The translations under genes were made by a program, and so were the position numbers. The notes beneath the pieces are model-generated. The model had not been told where the DNA came from, made no database searches, and saw only the letters and a list, made by a program, of their open reading frames with translations. A DNA stretch of 64,000 bases from Actinomadura latina NBRC 106108 (lineage in GTDB: Bacteria; Actinomycetota; Actinomycetes; Streptosporangiales; Streptosporangiaceae): positions 62,001 through 126,000 of the forward strand of contig NZ_BCQS01000018.1 of assembly GCF_001552195.1 (NCBI RefSeq), in the 5' to 3' direction. Shown here one piece after another: positions 42,861 to 50,109 of the stretch. Numbering within the stretch: position 1 is the first letter of the stretch; each line of letters opens with the position of its first letter.

Positions 42861-43223
42861 TTATTCCTCCAAGGCGCGGGCTCGCCGGACCCAGCCGGCG
42901 AACAACTCCTCGTCCACGTCCTCCAGGCCGCTGAGCTTCACGCCCGCCATCTGCCGCGACATCGCCTCCAGCCGCCCCGACGCGTCCTCGATCTCCTGCC
43001 CCCGCCACAGCCCGAACGTCACGTACTTCGCGTACGCCTTGATGAAGCAGACCGGCTTCTGCCCGGCCTTCTCGCCGAGGCTCCACGTCGGCTGCGCATG
43101 CCACAGCGCGACCTCCACCCCCGGCAGCGCGGCGTCCACCACCGCAAGCGCCTTCTCCGCCACGTCCCGCAGCCCGGCCGGCACGTCCGCCATGTACTCC
43201 CGAACGTTCGCGTGCTTACCCAT
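42861..43223 (-). CDS. DUF1801 family protein
   Basis: A 120-residue protein matching DUF1801 (YdhG/YjbR-like fold): VREYMADVPAGLRDVAEKALAVVDAALPGVEVALWHAQPTW, CFIKAYAKYVTFGLWRGQEI, SGLEDVDEELFAGWVRRA. Function of the family is unknown. AGGAGAT lies before ATG 43223. The 157 nt between it and the CMD gene show nothing recognisable. Confidence 0.8.
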   Translation of the reverse strand: MGKHANVREYMADVPAGLRDVAEKALAVVDAALPGVEVALWHAQPTWSLGEKAGQKPVCFIKAYAKYVTFGLWRGQEIEDASGRLEAMSRQMAGVKLSGLEDVDEELFAGWVRRARALEE

Positions 43224-43380
43224 CCCGATCTCCTCTCGTCACCAACGCGTCGCACGGGCGCCGACCAGATCGACGGCCCGCCCGAACTTCTTCGAGAAAA
43301 TCTCGGGGCACGCCTTCGGGGCGGGACCGCGTCGACCGGAAACTCTTCCTCCTCCAGCCGTGGGCATACGGGGGCGGGTA

Positions 43381-44022
43381 TCAGCCCTCCCCGGTCAGGT
43401 CGGCGGCGATGTCTCGGTCGCCGTAGCCTTCGGGCGCCGCGACCTCGACGATCGGTTCCGGGCGGTCGTCGAATTCGAGCCGGAGGGCGCGGCTCATCGT
43501 CGCGTGCATGTCGTACATGCAGGTGATGTAGGTGAGTTGGAGGATCTCCTTGTCGGAGAGGTGCTCCTTGAGTTTGTCGAAGACCGCGTCGGGTGTGCGG
43601 CCCCCGTCCAGGACGAGGCAGTCGGTGTAGGCGAGGACGGCCCGTTCCAGCGGCGAATAGCAGTCGGCGGTCTGCCAGTGCGGAATGGATTGGATCCGCT
43701 CCTCGTCCATGCCGAGCGCCCGCATCTGCTTGCAGTGCTGCGAGAACACGAACTGGCTGCCGCGCGCCCAGCCCGCCCGGCACTGGCCCAGCTCCCGGAG
43801 GACGGGGTCGAGGCCGGAGTTCCGGTACAGCGCGAAACCCTTGACGGCGTGCCGGAACACGTCGGGGGACTGGGCGAAGACCGTCCACCAGTCGCCGGGG
43901 GAGCCGGTCGCGGTGCCGTGGTCGACGGCCGGGTCGCGGTCGGGCGCGAAAAGGTGGTCGTAGAAGAACAGGATCTGCTCGTCGGTGACTTCGGCGCGGG
44001 GAACCTCACGCAGTCGGGGCAT
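43381..44022 (-). CDS. Carboxymuconolactone decarboxylase (AhpD-like) family protein
   Basis: A 213-residue all-helical protein: PLERAVLAYTDCLVLDGGRTPDAVFDKLKEHLSDKEILQLTYITCMYDMHATMSRALRLEF is the CMD/AhpD-like region; QFVFSQHCKQMRALG holds a Cys and His near the expected site but not a CxxC. Members act in aromatic degradation or as peroxidases. Overlaps the VOC gene end by 17 nt, so the pair is one operon. Confidence 0.8.
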   Translation of the reverse strand: MPRLREVPRAEVTDEQILFFYDHLFAPDRDPAVDHGTATGSPGDWWTVFAQSPDVFRHAVKGFALYRNSGLDPVLRELGQCRAGWARGSQFVFSQHCKQMRALGMDEERIQSIPHWQTADCYSPLERAVLAYTDCLVLDGGRTPDAVFDKLKEHLSDKEILQLTYITCMYDMHATMSRALRLEFDDRPEPIVEVAAPEGYGDRDIAADLTGEG

Positions 44023-44578
44023 GCTGCTCCTTCGGGGCGGTGCGGTCGGCGGCGGTCTTGGGCTCGTGGGAGACGTCGGAGTCGTCGAACGTCCGCGTCC
44101 AGCAGGCGAATTCGAGGAGGATTCCGTCCGGGTCCTGGAAATAGAAGGAGCGGACGAACACCCCGTCGTCGACGTCGCGGGAGATGCCCATCGGGCTGTC
44201 GTCGTGGTTCAGGATGGGGCTGACCGTGACGCCCTTCTCCTTCAGCCGCTTCCGGTACTCCTCGAACTTCTCGGGCGGGACGTGGAAGGCGACGTGGTTC
44301 ATGGACCCGACCGCGCTGAGCAGTTCGCCCTGCTCGGGACGGCCGGCCGGGGCGGAGATCCCGGGGACGCCGTCCGGCGCGTCCGGGAACCAGAAGAAGG
44401 CCACGCAGTCGCCGCCGCCGCAGTCGAAGAAGAAGTGCTGGCCCAGGCCGGCGGGCAGGTCCAGCGTCTTGATGAGCGGCATTCCGAGGACGCCCGAGTA
44501 GAAGTCGATGGTGCGTCTCATGTCGGACGACACCAGCGCCAGATGGTTGATCCCACCGAGTTCGAATTCGGTGTTCAT
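44006..44578 (-). CDS. VOC-family (glyoxalase/extradiol dioxygenase-like) protein
   Basis: A 190-residue vicinal-oxygen-chelate protein: GINHLALVSSDMRRTIDFYSGVLGMPL, FFFDCGGGDCVAFFWFPD, MNHVAFHVP, and FYFQDPDGILLEFACW. Metal ligands His (NHLAL), His (HVAFHV) and Glu (LLEF) are present. AGGGAGG precedes ATG 44578. With the CMD gene it suggests catabolism of an aromatic or ring-cleavage product; divergent from the TetR gene. Confidence 0.85.
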   Translation of the reverse strand: MNTEFELGGINHLALVSSDMRRTIDFYSGVLGMPLIKTLDLPAGLGQHFFFDCGGGDCVAFFWFPDAPDGVPGISAPAGRPEQGELLSAVGSMNHVAFHVPPEKFEEYRKRLKEKGVTVSPILNHDDSPMGISRDVDDGVFVRSFYFQDPDGILLEFACWTRTFDDSDVSHEPKTAADRTAPKEQHAPTA

Positions 44579-44592
44579 GCGACCCTCCCTGG

Positions 44593-44619
44593 AAGTTGAC
44601 TTGACAGTCATATCAACTT
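44593..44619. promoter_or_regulatory. AAGTTGA-N13-TCAACTT inverted repeat
   Basis: Perfect 7-bp arms at 44593-44599 and 44613-44619 in the divergent region between the VOC operon and the TetR gene, just upstream of the VOC ribosome site. A TetR-type operator is likely by position. Confidence 0.45.
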
Positions 44620-44688
44620 GCTCGATGCTCGGATACTGTTCCTGCGAACATCGGGTTGTCAACACCCAGGGCGAGAGGAACCACGGCG

Positions 44689-45303
44689 ATGCGGGACGAT
44701 CCCGGCGGGCAGCCGCTCACCGAACGCGGCGCCCGGACCAGGGAGCGACTCCTCGCCGCCGCCCGCGAGGTCTTCGAGGAGCGCGGCTTCCCGGAGACCC
44801 GCGTCGCCCACATCACCCGGCACGCCCGCGTCGCCTACGGGTCCTTCTACACCTACTTCCCGTCGAAGGAAGCGGTGTTCCTGGAGGTCGCGGACCGGCT
44901 GTTCGAGGACATGACGGACCACGACCTCGTCCCGTCCGCCGGGCCGGAGCCGGCCGCGCGCATCCGCCGCACCAACCGGGCGTACTACCGGGCGTACCTG
45001 CGCAACGCGAAGATGATGGCGATCATCGAGCAGGTCGCGACGTTCAACGCCGAGTTCCAGGAGCTGCGGCGCAAGCACCGGGCCGCCTCGGCGGAGCGCT
45101 CCGCGAGGGCGATCTCCCGCTGGCAGCGCGAGGGGCTCGTCCCGTCCGACCTCGACGCGGAGATGGCCGCCCGCGCCCTCGCCGCGATGGTGGACCATTC
45201 GCTGTACCTGTGGCTCGTCCAGGGCAACGACCCCCCGGGCACCGAGCGCCTCCTGGACACCCTGGACATCCTGACCGTGCGCGCCCTCGGCCTGCCGTCC
45301 TGA
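44689..45303 (+). CDS. TetR-family transcriptional regulator
   Basis: A 204-residue regulator: RTRERLLAAAREVFEERGFPETRVAHITRHARVAYGSFYTYFPSKEAVFLEVA is the canonical TetR helix-turn-helix. The C-terminal ligand domain (TFNAEFQELRRKHRAASAERSARAI) resembles fatty-acyl/aromatic-CoA regulators. GAGAGGA precedes ATG 44689; a TTG at 44656 is in frame. Likely controls the divergent VOC-CMD operon and the downstream phosphotransferase-fold gene. Confidence 0.9.
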   Translation: MRDDPGGQPLTERGARTRERLLAAAREVFEERGFPETRVAHITRHARVAYGSFYTYFPSKEAVFLEVADRLFEDMTDHDLVPSAGPEPAARIRRTNRAYYRAYLRNAKMMAIIEQVATFNAEFQELRRKHRAASAERSARAISRWQREGLVPSDLDAEMAARALAAMVDHSLYLWLVQGNDPPGTERLLDTLDILTVRALGLPS

Positions 45304-45315
45304 CGAAGGAGACCC

Positions 45316-45375
45316 GTGGAACTCGCCGACCCCCTCCGCGCCCTCGCCGCCGCCCAGCCCGCGGCCCGCACATGA
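45316..45375 (+). CDS. 19-residue mini-ORF coupled to the phosphotransferase gene
   Basis: GTG 45316 is preceded by an excellent AAGGAG; the frame reads MELADPLRALAAAQPAART and stops at TGA 45373-45375, overlapping the next ATG (ATGA). The downstream gene has no ribosome site of its own. It is either a leader peptide that drives coupled translation or the stump of a deleted gene. Confidence 0.4.
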   Translation: MELADPLRALAAAQPAART

Positions 45376-46685
45376 CCGCCGTGGAGGCCGCGCTGGCGGC
45401 CCGGCTGCACGCGAAGATCACCGGTCTCCGCCGCCTCTCCGGCGGCGCCAGCCGCGAGACCTGGTCGTTCGACGCCGACGGCCGCGCCCTGATCCTGCGC
45501 CGCGACCCGCCCGGCTCCCCGGACCCGGCCGCGATGGCCCGCGAAGCGGCCCTCCTCGCCTCGGCGGCGGCGGCCGGCGTGACCGTGCCCGCGCTGGCCG
45601 ACCACGGCGACGACCTGGCCGGCGCGCCCTTCCTCATCATGGAGCGCCTGCCCGGCGAGACGATCCCCCGCCGCCTCCTCCGCGACGACCGCTTCGCCGC
45701 CGTCCGCCCCGCCCTGGCCCGCGACCTGGGCGCCGTCCTGGCCCGCCTGCACACGATGGAGCCCGTCCCCGGCCTGCCGGACCTCGACCCGCTCGACGCC
45801 CTCACCGAGCACTACGCGAACTTCGAGCCCCGCCCCGCCGTGGAACTGGCGCTCCGCTGGCTGAACGACAACCGTCCACCGGCCTCGGACCGCCGGACGG
45901 TCGTCCACGGCGACTTCCGCAACGGCAACCTGATGATCGACGAGACCGGCGTGCGCGGCGTCCTCGACTGGGAGCTGACCCACCTGGGCGACCCCGCCGA
46001 AGACCTGGGCTGGCTCTGCACGAAGGCCTGGCGCTTCGCGTCCCCGCACCCGGTAGGCGGCTTCGGCTCCCGCGAGGACCTCCTCGCCGGCTACGCCTCC
46101 GCCGGAGGCACCCCGCCCACCCTGGACGAACTCCACTGGTGGGAGGTCTACGGCACCCTCCGCTGGACGATCCTGTGCCGCCACCAGGCCGAGCGCTACC
46201 TGAACGGCTCGGACCCGTCCATCGAGTACGCCGTCCTAGGCCGCAAGGTCTGCGAGCAGGAACACGACCTACTTCTGGCCTTGGGCCTGACCGAACCCAC
46301 GACCGTCCGAGACCCCTTGGAAAAGGCCCAGCCGACCGACACACCCCCGCACGACCGCCCCGACGCCGGCGCGCTCATAGACGCAGTGGGCGCGTTCCTG
46401 CTCCAGGCAGACCAACCCGACGACCGCCTGCGCTTCCATGCCCGCGTCGCCGCCGCGGCCCTCGTCATAGCCCGTCGGGAACTCCTCCTGGGCGAAACCC
46501 ACAAGGCCGCCCACGAGGAACGCCTCCGCAACCTCGACTGCGAGTCGGACGCCGACCTGGCCAAGGCCATCCGCGAGGGCACCCTCGACACCCGGATGGA
46601 CGAGGTGACCGAGGCGGTACGAGCGTCAGTCGTCGACAAGCTGATGGTGGCCAACCCCCGCCACCTCTCCCTCCCCGGCGCCTGA
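45372..46685 (+). CDS. Aminoglycoside phosphotransferase-fold protein with DUF6285-like C-terminus
   Basis: A 437-residue protein. Residues 1-320 are an APH/choline-kinase fold: RLSGGASRETWSFD, APFLIMERLPGETIPRRLL, catalytic HGDFRNGNLMIDE and metal-binding LDWELTHLGDPAEDLGWL. Residues about 330-435 (DAGALIDAVGAFLLQADQPDDRLRFHARVAAAALVIARREL) resemble DUF6285, which normally is a separate gene beside such kinases in acyl-CoA dehydrogenase clusters; here it is fused. Start is the ATGA overlap with a 19-codon ORF. The stop lies in an 18-nt triplicated repeat. Confidence 0.87.
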   Translation: MTAVEAALAARLHAKITGLRRLSGGASRETWSFDADGRALILRRDPPGSPDPAAMAREAALLASAAAAGVTVPALADHGDDLAGAPFLIMERLPGETIPRRLLRDDRFAAVRPALARDLGAVLARLHTMEPVPGLPDLDPLDALTEHYANFEPRPAVELALRWLNDNRPPASDRRTVVHGDFRNGNLMIDETGVRGVLDWELTHLGDPAEDLGWLCTKAWRFASPHPVGGFGSREDLLAGYASAGGTPPTLDELHWWEVYGTLRWTILCRHQAERYLNGSDPSIEYAVLGRKVCEQEHDLLLALGLTEPTTVRDPLEKAQPTDTPPHDRPDAGALIDAVGAFLLQADQPDDRLRFHARVAAAALVIARRELLLGETHKAAHEERLRNLDCESDADLAKAIREGTLDTRMDEVTEAVRASVVDKLMVANPRHLSLPGA

Positions 46686-46727
46686 ACAGAGCCCGGCGCC
46701 TGAACAGAGCCCGGCGCCTGAACAGAA
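46674..46727 (+). repeat. 18-nt tandem repeat (x3) across the APH-fold stop codon
   Basis: CCCGGCGCCTGAACAGAG three times (last base differs in copy 3). Each copy carries TGA in the same frame (46683, 46701, 46719), so the gene has two back-up stops. Confidence 0.9.
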
Positions 46728-46733
46728 GAGTTG

Positions 46734-47204
46734 TCAGGTGAGGTGGTACTTCATGCCCATGTGGGAGGGGCGGAAGCCTATCTTCTGGTAGAAGCGGATG
46801 GCGTCGGGGCGCTGGCGGTCGGTGGTGAGCTGGACGACGCGGCAGCCGCGGGTGCGGGCCTGCTCGATGACCCAGTTGATCATGAGCTGGCCGACGCCGT
46901 AGCCGCGCTGCTCGGCGGCGACGCGGACGCCCTCGATCTGGGCGCGCTCGCCGCCGGTGTAGGTGAGGCCGGGGATGTAGGTGAGTTGCAGGGTGCCGGC
47001 GAGTTCGCCCGCGACCTCCGCGACGATCACCGCGTTGTTGGGGTCCTTCTCGATCGCGGCGAAGGCGATGAAGTAGGCCTCTGGGATCTCCTCTCCCGGT
47101 GTTTCGCGGGTGGATCCGAGGGGATCGTCGGCGAGTAGCCGGACGATCTGCGGAAGATCGGCCGCCGTCGCCTCGCGGAAGGTCACTTCTTGATCACGCT
47201 GCAC
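46734..47204 (-). CDS. GNAT-family N-acetyltransferase
   Basis: A 156-residue acetyltransferase: VTFREATAADLPQIVRLL, ERAQIEGVRVAAEQRGYGVGQLMINWVIEQARTRGCRVVQLTTDRQRPDAIRFYQKIGFRPSHMGMKYHL. The V-R-V-x5-RG-x-GxG motif binds acetyl-CoA. GTG 47204 is the start, though GGGAGG is very close to it. Acceptor unknown. Confidence 0.88.
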   Translation of the reverse strand: MQRDQEVTFREATAADLPQIVRLLADDPLGSTRETPGEEIPEAYFIAFAAIEKDPNNAVIVAEVAGELAGTLQLTYIPGLTYTGGERAQIEGVRVAAEQRGYGVGQLMINWVIEQARTRGCRVVQLTTDRQRPDAIRFYQKIGFRPSHMGMKYHLT

Positions 47205-47252
47205 ACCTCCCAGGTTATCCGGACGCTAAGTTGCAACGTTCACGTATGTCTT

Positions 47253-47277
47253 GTAGTACTACGGGTCGTAGTACTAC
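47253..47277. promoter_or_regulatory. Twin GTAGTACTAC palindromes upstream of whiB-like gene
   Basis: The 10-bp palindrome GTAGTACTAC occurs twice (47253-47262, 47268-47277) with a 5-nt spacer (centre distance 15 bp). It lies 69 nt before the WhiB-like start, between it and the divergent GNAT gene. Strong operator candidate; binding protein unknown. Confidence 0.55.
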
Positions 47278-47345
47278 GTTGAGTGGAGACCACCCCCGCC
47301 GAGTTGACCCGCACGGTGGTCTCGTCGCGGCGCAGGGAGAAGCCA

Positions 47346-47684
47346 ATGCACAGCAACGAGAACAACGAGAACGAGGAACACTGGACCGACCACGCCATCT
47401 GCCGTGGGGCCGACCCCGACCTCTTCTTCCCGATCGGCTACTCGGCGCCGCTGCTCCAGGCGCAGGAGGACGCGGCCAAGGCGATCTGTGCGAACTGCCC
47501 CGTGAAGGCCGAGTGCCTCGCGTGGGCGCTGAAGGTCGGCGAGCCCGACGGCATCTGGGGCGGGACGACCCCGGAGGAGCGCCGCTACCTGCGCCGGACG
47601 GCCGATGCCCCGGTCCGGAAGCCGCTGCCCGTCATCGTGGTGCGCGGTGACGTGTCCGAGTCGGAGCACGCCTCGGCGGCTTAG
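47346..47684 (+). CDS. WhiB-family iron-sulfur regulator
   Basis: A 112-residue Wbl protein. Four Cys (19, 48, 51, 57; C-x28-C-x2-C-x5-C) bind a [4Fe-4S] cluster, and EPDGIWGGTTPEERRYLRR is the G[V/I]WGG turn and basic region. The AICRGADPDLFFPIG start resembles WhiB1/WblE types, though assignment to one subtype is uncertain. GGGAGA precedes ATG 47346. Its end overlaps the convergent quinone reductase gene by 4 nt. Wbl proteins control development, redox or antibiotic responses through the principal sigma factor. Confidence 0.93.
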   Translation: MHSNENNENEEHWTDHAICRGADPDLFFPIGYSAPLLQAQEDAAKAICANCPVKAECLAWALKVGEPDGIWGGTTPEERRYLRRTADAPVRKPLPVIVVRGDVSESEHASAA

Positions 47685-48610
47685 GGGAGCAGAGCCACCT
47701 TCCCCACGACGCGGCGGTTCAGCAGGTCGTCCATGATCTCGGCCGCCGATGCCAGAGGTGCCGTGCGGGGCGGCACCGGGGTGAGGTCTCCCTTGGCGAC
47801 CATGGCGAGGAGCTCGTCCAGGAGGGCGCGCTGGTCCAGCGGGTTCCGCATCGACCACGCACCCCAGTCGACGCCGACGATCGCGCGGTTGCGCAGCAGG
47901 ACCTGGTTCAGCGGGAGGGACGGGATCTCCCCGGACGCGAACCCGATCACGACATGGCGGCCCCGCTCGCGCAGAGAGCGCAGGGCCGGGTCGGCGAGCG
48001 CGCCGCCGACCGGGTCGTAGACGACGTCGACTCCGCCGTCCGACCAGGCGCGGGCGGCCGTCTTGACGTCGGCGGCGCTGTCGAGGGTCTCGTCGGCGCC
48101 CGCGGCGCGTGCCGCCTCTCGTTTCGGCGGCGTCGACGCCGCCGCCAGCACCTGGGCGCCCAGGCACTTCGCGACCTGGATCGCGGCGAGGCCCACGCCG
48201 CCGCCGGCGCCCAGGACGAGCACGGTCTCGCCCGGTCGCAGATGCGCGCGGTCGCGGAGGGCGAACAGGGCGGTGCAGTAGCTCTGCGTGAACGTGGCGG
48301 CGCGCGGGAAGTCCAGTTCGTCCGGGATCGGGACGGCGGACGCGGCGGGCACGGCCACCGCGGACGCGAAGCCTCCGAGGCCGCACATCGCGAGGACGCG
48401 TTCGCCGGACGGGAGCGTCCCCGCCACCTCGCTCCCCGGCACGAACGGCAGCGGCGGCTTGATCTGGTACCGGCCGTGGACGAAGAGGGCGTCCACGTAG
48501 TTGACCCCCGCCGCCTCCACCGTCACGAGCACCTGACCGGGGCCGGGGACGGGAGCCTCGGTGTCCCTGACGACGACGGAGCCGAGTTCTGCACAGATCG
48601 CTGCACGCAT
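47681..48610 (-). CDS. NADPH:quinone oxidoreductase (MDR family)
   Basis: A 309-residue zinc-free medium-chain reductase: PGPGQVLVTVEAAGVNYVDALFVHGRY, PFVPGSEVAGTL, nucleotide loop VLVLGAGGGVGLAAIQVAKCLGAQVLAAAS, VYDPVGGAL, and GKVALLP end. Typical QOR/crotonase-like layout. ATG 48610. No pathway neighbour. Confidence 0.9.
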   Translation of the reverse strand: MRAAICAELGSVVVRDTEAPVPGPGQVLVTVEAAGVNYVDALFVHGRYQIKPPLPFVPGSEVAGTLPSGERVLAMCGLGGFASAVAVPAASAVPIPDELDFPRAATFTQSYCTALFALRDRAHLRPGETVLVLGAGGGVGLAAIQVAKCLGAQVLAAASTPPKREAARAAGADETLDSAADVKTAARAWSDGGVDVVYDPVGGALADPALRSLRERGRHVVIGFASGEIPSLPLNQVLLRNRAIVGVDWGAWSMRNPLDQRALLDELLAMVAKGDLTPVPPRTAPLASAAEIMDDLLNRRVVGKVALLP

Positions 48611-48699
48611 CCGTCCACTATGCCGGAAAGGCCTGGTGGCACCTTCCGGACGCCCCGCTCGTTGACGGCTCAGGGACGTCCAGACTTACGGTGGAGAAC

Positions 48700-49287
48700 A
48701 TGAGCTACACCCCCGACCGGCAGCGTTCCGATGACCTGGCGAAGCACGGGGTCCGCGCGCTGTCGTCGCTGATCCTGGTCGTTTCGATCACCGCGGTGAT
48801 GTGGGTCCTGGAGGCGTTCGACTACACGACCGACGGGTGGCTCGACCGGTTCGGGATCCAGCCGCGCGACGTCAACGACCTGCCGGACATCTTCACCGCG
48901 CCGTTCATGCACGCCGGCTTCGGGCACCTGATGGCCAACACGCTGCCGTTCCTCATCCTGGGGTTCATCGCGGCGGCGCGCGGCATCGCGAAGTTCCTGG
49001 TCGCCAGCCTGATCATCATCGTGGTCGGCGGGCTCGGGGTGTGGTTCCTCAGCTCGGCGAACACGCTCGGGTCCAGCATCCTGATCTTCGGGTTCTTCGG
49101 CTACCTCGTCGGGCGCGGGATCTTCGAGCGGCGGCTGCTCGACATCGGCATCGCGGTCGCCGTCGTCGCCGTCTACGGGACGATGATCTTCGGGGTGATC
49201 CCCAGCGACCCCGGCATCTCGTGGCAGGGCCACCTGTTCGGTCTGATCGGCGGTGTCCTCGCGTCCTGGTTCCTGCGGCGCGACTGA
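48700..49287 (+). CDS. Rhomboid family intramembrane serine protease
   Basis: A 195-residue membrane protein with about six hydrophobic segments. PFMHAGFGHLMANTLPFLILG is the rhomboid H-x3-H-x3-N segment; catalytic Ser is in LGSSILIFGFFGYLVG (Ser126 if numbered from ATG 48700) and His in WQGHLFGLIGG (His178). GGTGGAG precedes ATG 48700. The lone S-S-I in place of the usual G-x-S-G is a small deviation. Substrate unknown. Confidence 0.88.
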   Translation: MSYTPDRQRSDDLAKHGVRALSSLILVVSITAVMWVLEAFDYTTDGWLDRFGIQPRDVNDLPDIFTAPFMHAGFGHLMANTLPFLILGFIAAARGIAKFLVASLIIIVVGGLGVWFLSSANTLGSSILIFGFFGYLVGRGIFERRLLDIGIAVAVVAVYGTMIFGVIPSDPGISWQGHLFGLIGGVLASWFLRRD

Positions 49288-49310
49288 CACGCGGGTGCGC
49301 CGCCGCGGAG

Positions 49311-50057
49311 TCAGTGCGGCCGGACGGTGACGTCCGAGATGACGGCGTCCCGGGACGTTTCCAAGGCCGCCACCAGGACGCGGGCCACGGTTCCGGGGGC
49401 GGCGAAGTCGTCCTCGGCGTAGGGGTGGCCCTCCTGGGCGCGGACCCTGCGCTGCATCTCCGTGGCCGTCCGTCCCGGGTAGACGGTCGTGACGCGCAGG
49501 GACGGCTCCTCCGCACGCAGCGAGTCGGCCAGCGCCCGCAGCCCGAACTTGCTCGCCGCGTACGCCGACCATTCGGGGTTCGCGCGCAGGCCGGCGGTCG
49601 AGTTCACGAAGACGACATGGCCTTCGGCGGCGCGCAGAGCGGGCAGCAGCAGGCGGGTCAGCTCCGCCGCCGACACCAGGTTGACCGACAGGTGCTCCAT
49701 CCACTCGTCGGCCTCAAGGCCGGCGACCGGGGACAGGTGCACCATGCCCGCCGCGTGGACGACGCCGTCCAGCCGCTCGGGGATCCCGGCCATCGCGAGG
49801 GCCGCCTCGATGCGGCGCGGCTCCGTCAGGTCGAGCGGGATCGTGGTGACGGACGCGTTGCGCGGCGGCGACGGCACCGCGCCGGGGTTGATGACCTGCG
49901 TGGCGGAGTACGCGCCGCCCGCCAGGGTCTTGGCGAGCCGTTCGAGCCGCTCGGCGGACCGGCCGGTGAGGATCAGGTCGTGCCCGCGCTCGCGCAGCAG
50001 CTCGGCGACCGCCGTCCCGATGCCGCCCGTCGCGCCCGTGATCAGATACGTGCCCAT
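49311..50057 (-). CDS. SDR-family oxidoreductase
   Basis: A 248-residue short-chain dehydrogenase: YLITGATGGIGTAVAELL, HAAG at about 100, FVNSTAGL (Ser), and YAASKFGLRALADSL (Tyr, Lys). The ILTGRS end of strand 2 favours NADP. The insertion around SATQVINPGAVPSPPRNAS is unusual. Substrate unknown; stands 53 nt from the next minus-strand gene. Confidence 0.9.
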   Translation of the reverse strand: MGTYLITGATGGIGTAVAELLRERGHDLILTGRSAERLERLAKTLAGGAYSATQVINPGAVPSPPRNASVTTIPLDLTEPRRIEAALAMAGIPERLDGVVHAAGMVHLSPVAGLEADEWMEHLSVNLVSAAELTRLLLPALRAAEGHVVFVNSTAGLRANPEWSAYAASKFGLRALADSLRAEEPSLRVTTVYPGRTATEMQRRVRAQEGHPYAEDDFAAPGTVARVLVAALETSRDAVISDVTVRPH

Positions 50058-50109
50058 GAAGCCCCATTCTCGTTGATGCCCTCTTCGGGTGGACGCCCGA
50101 GGCGGCGGG

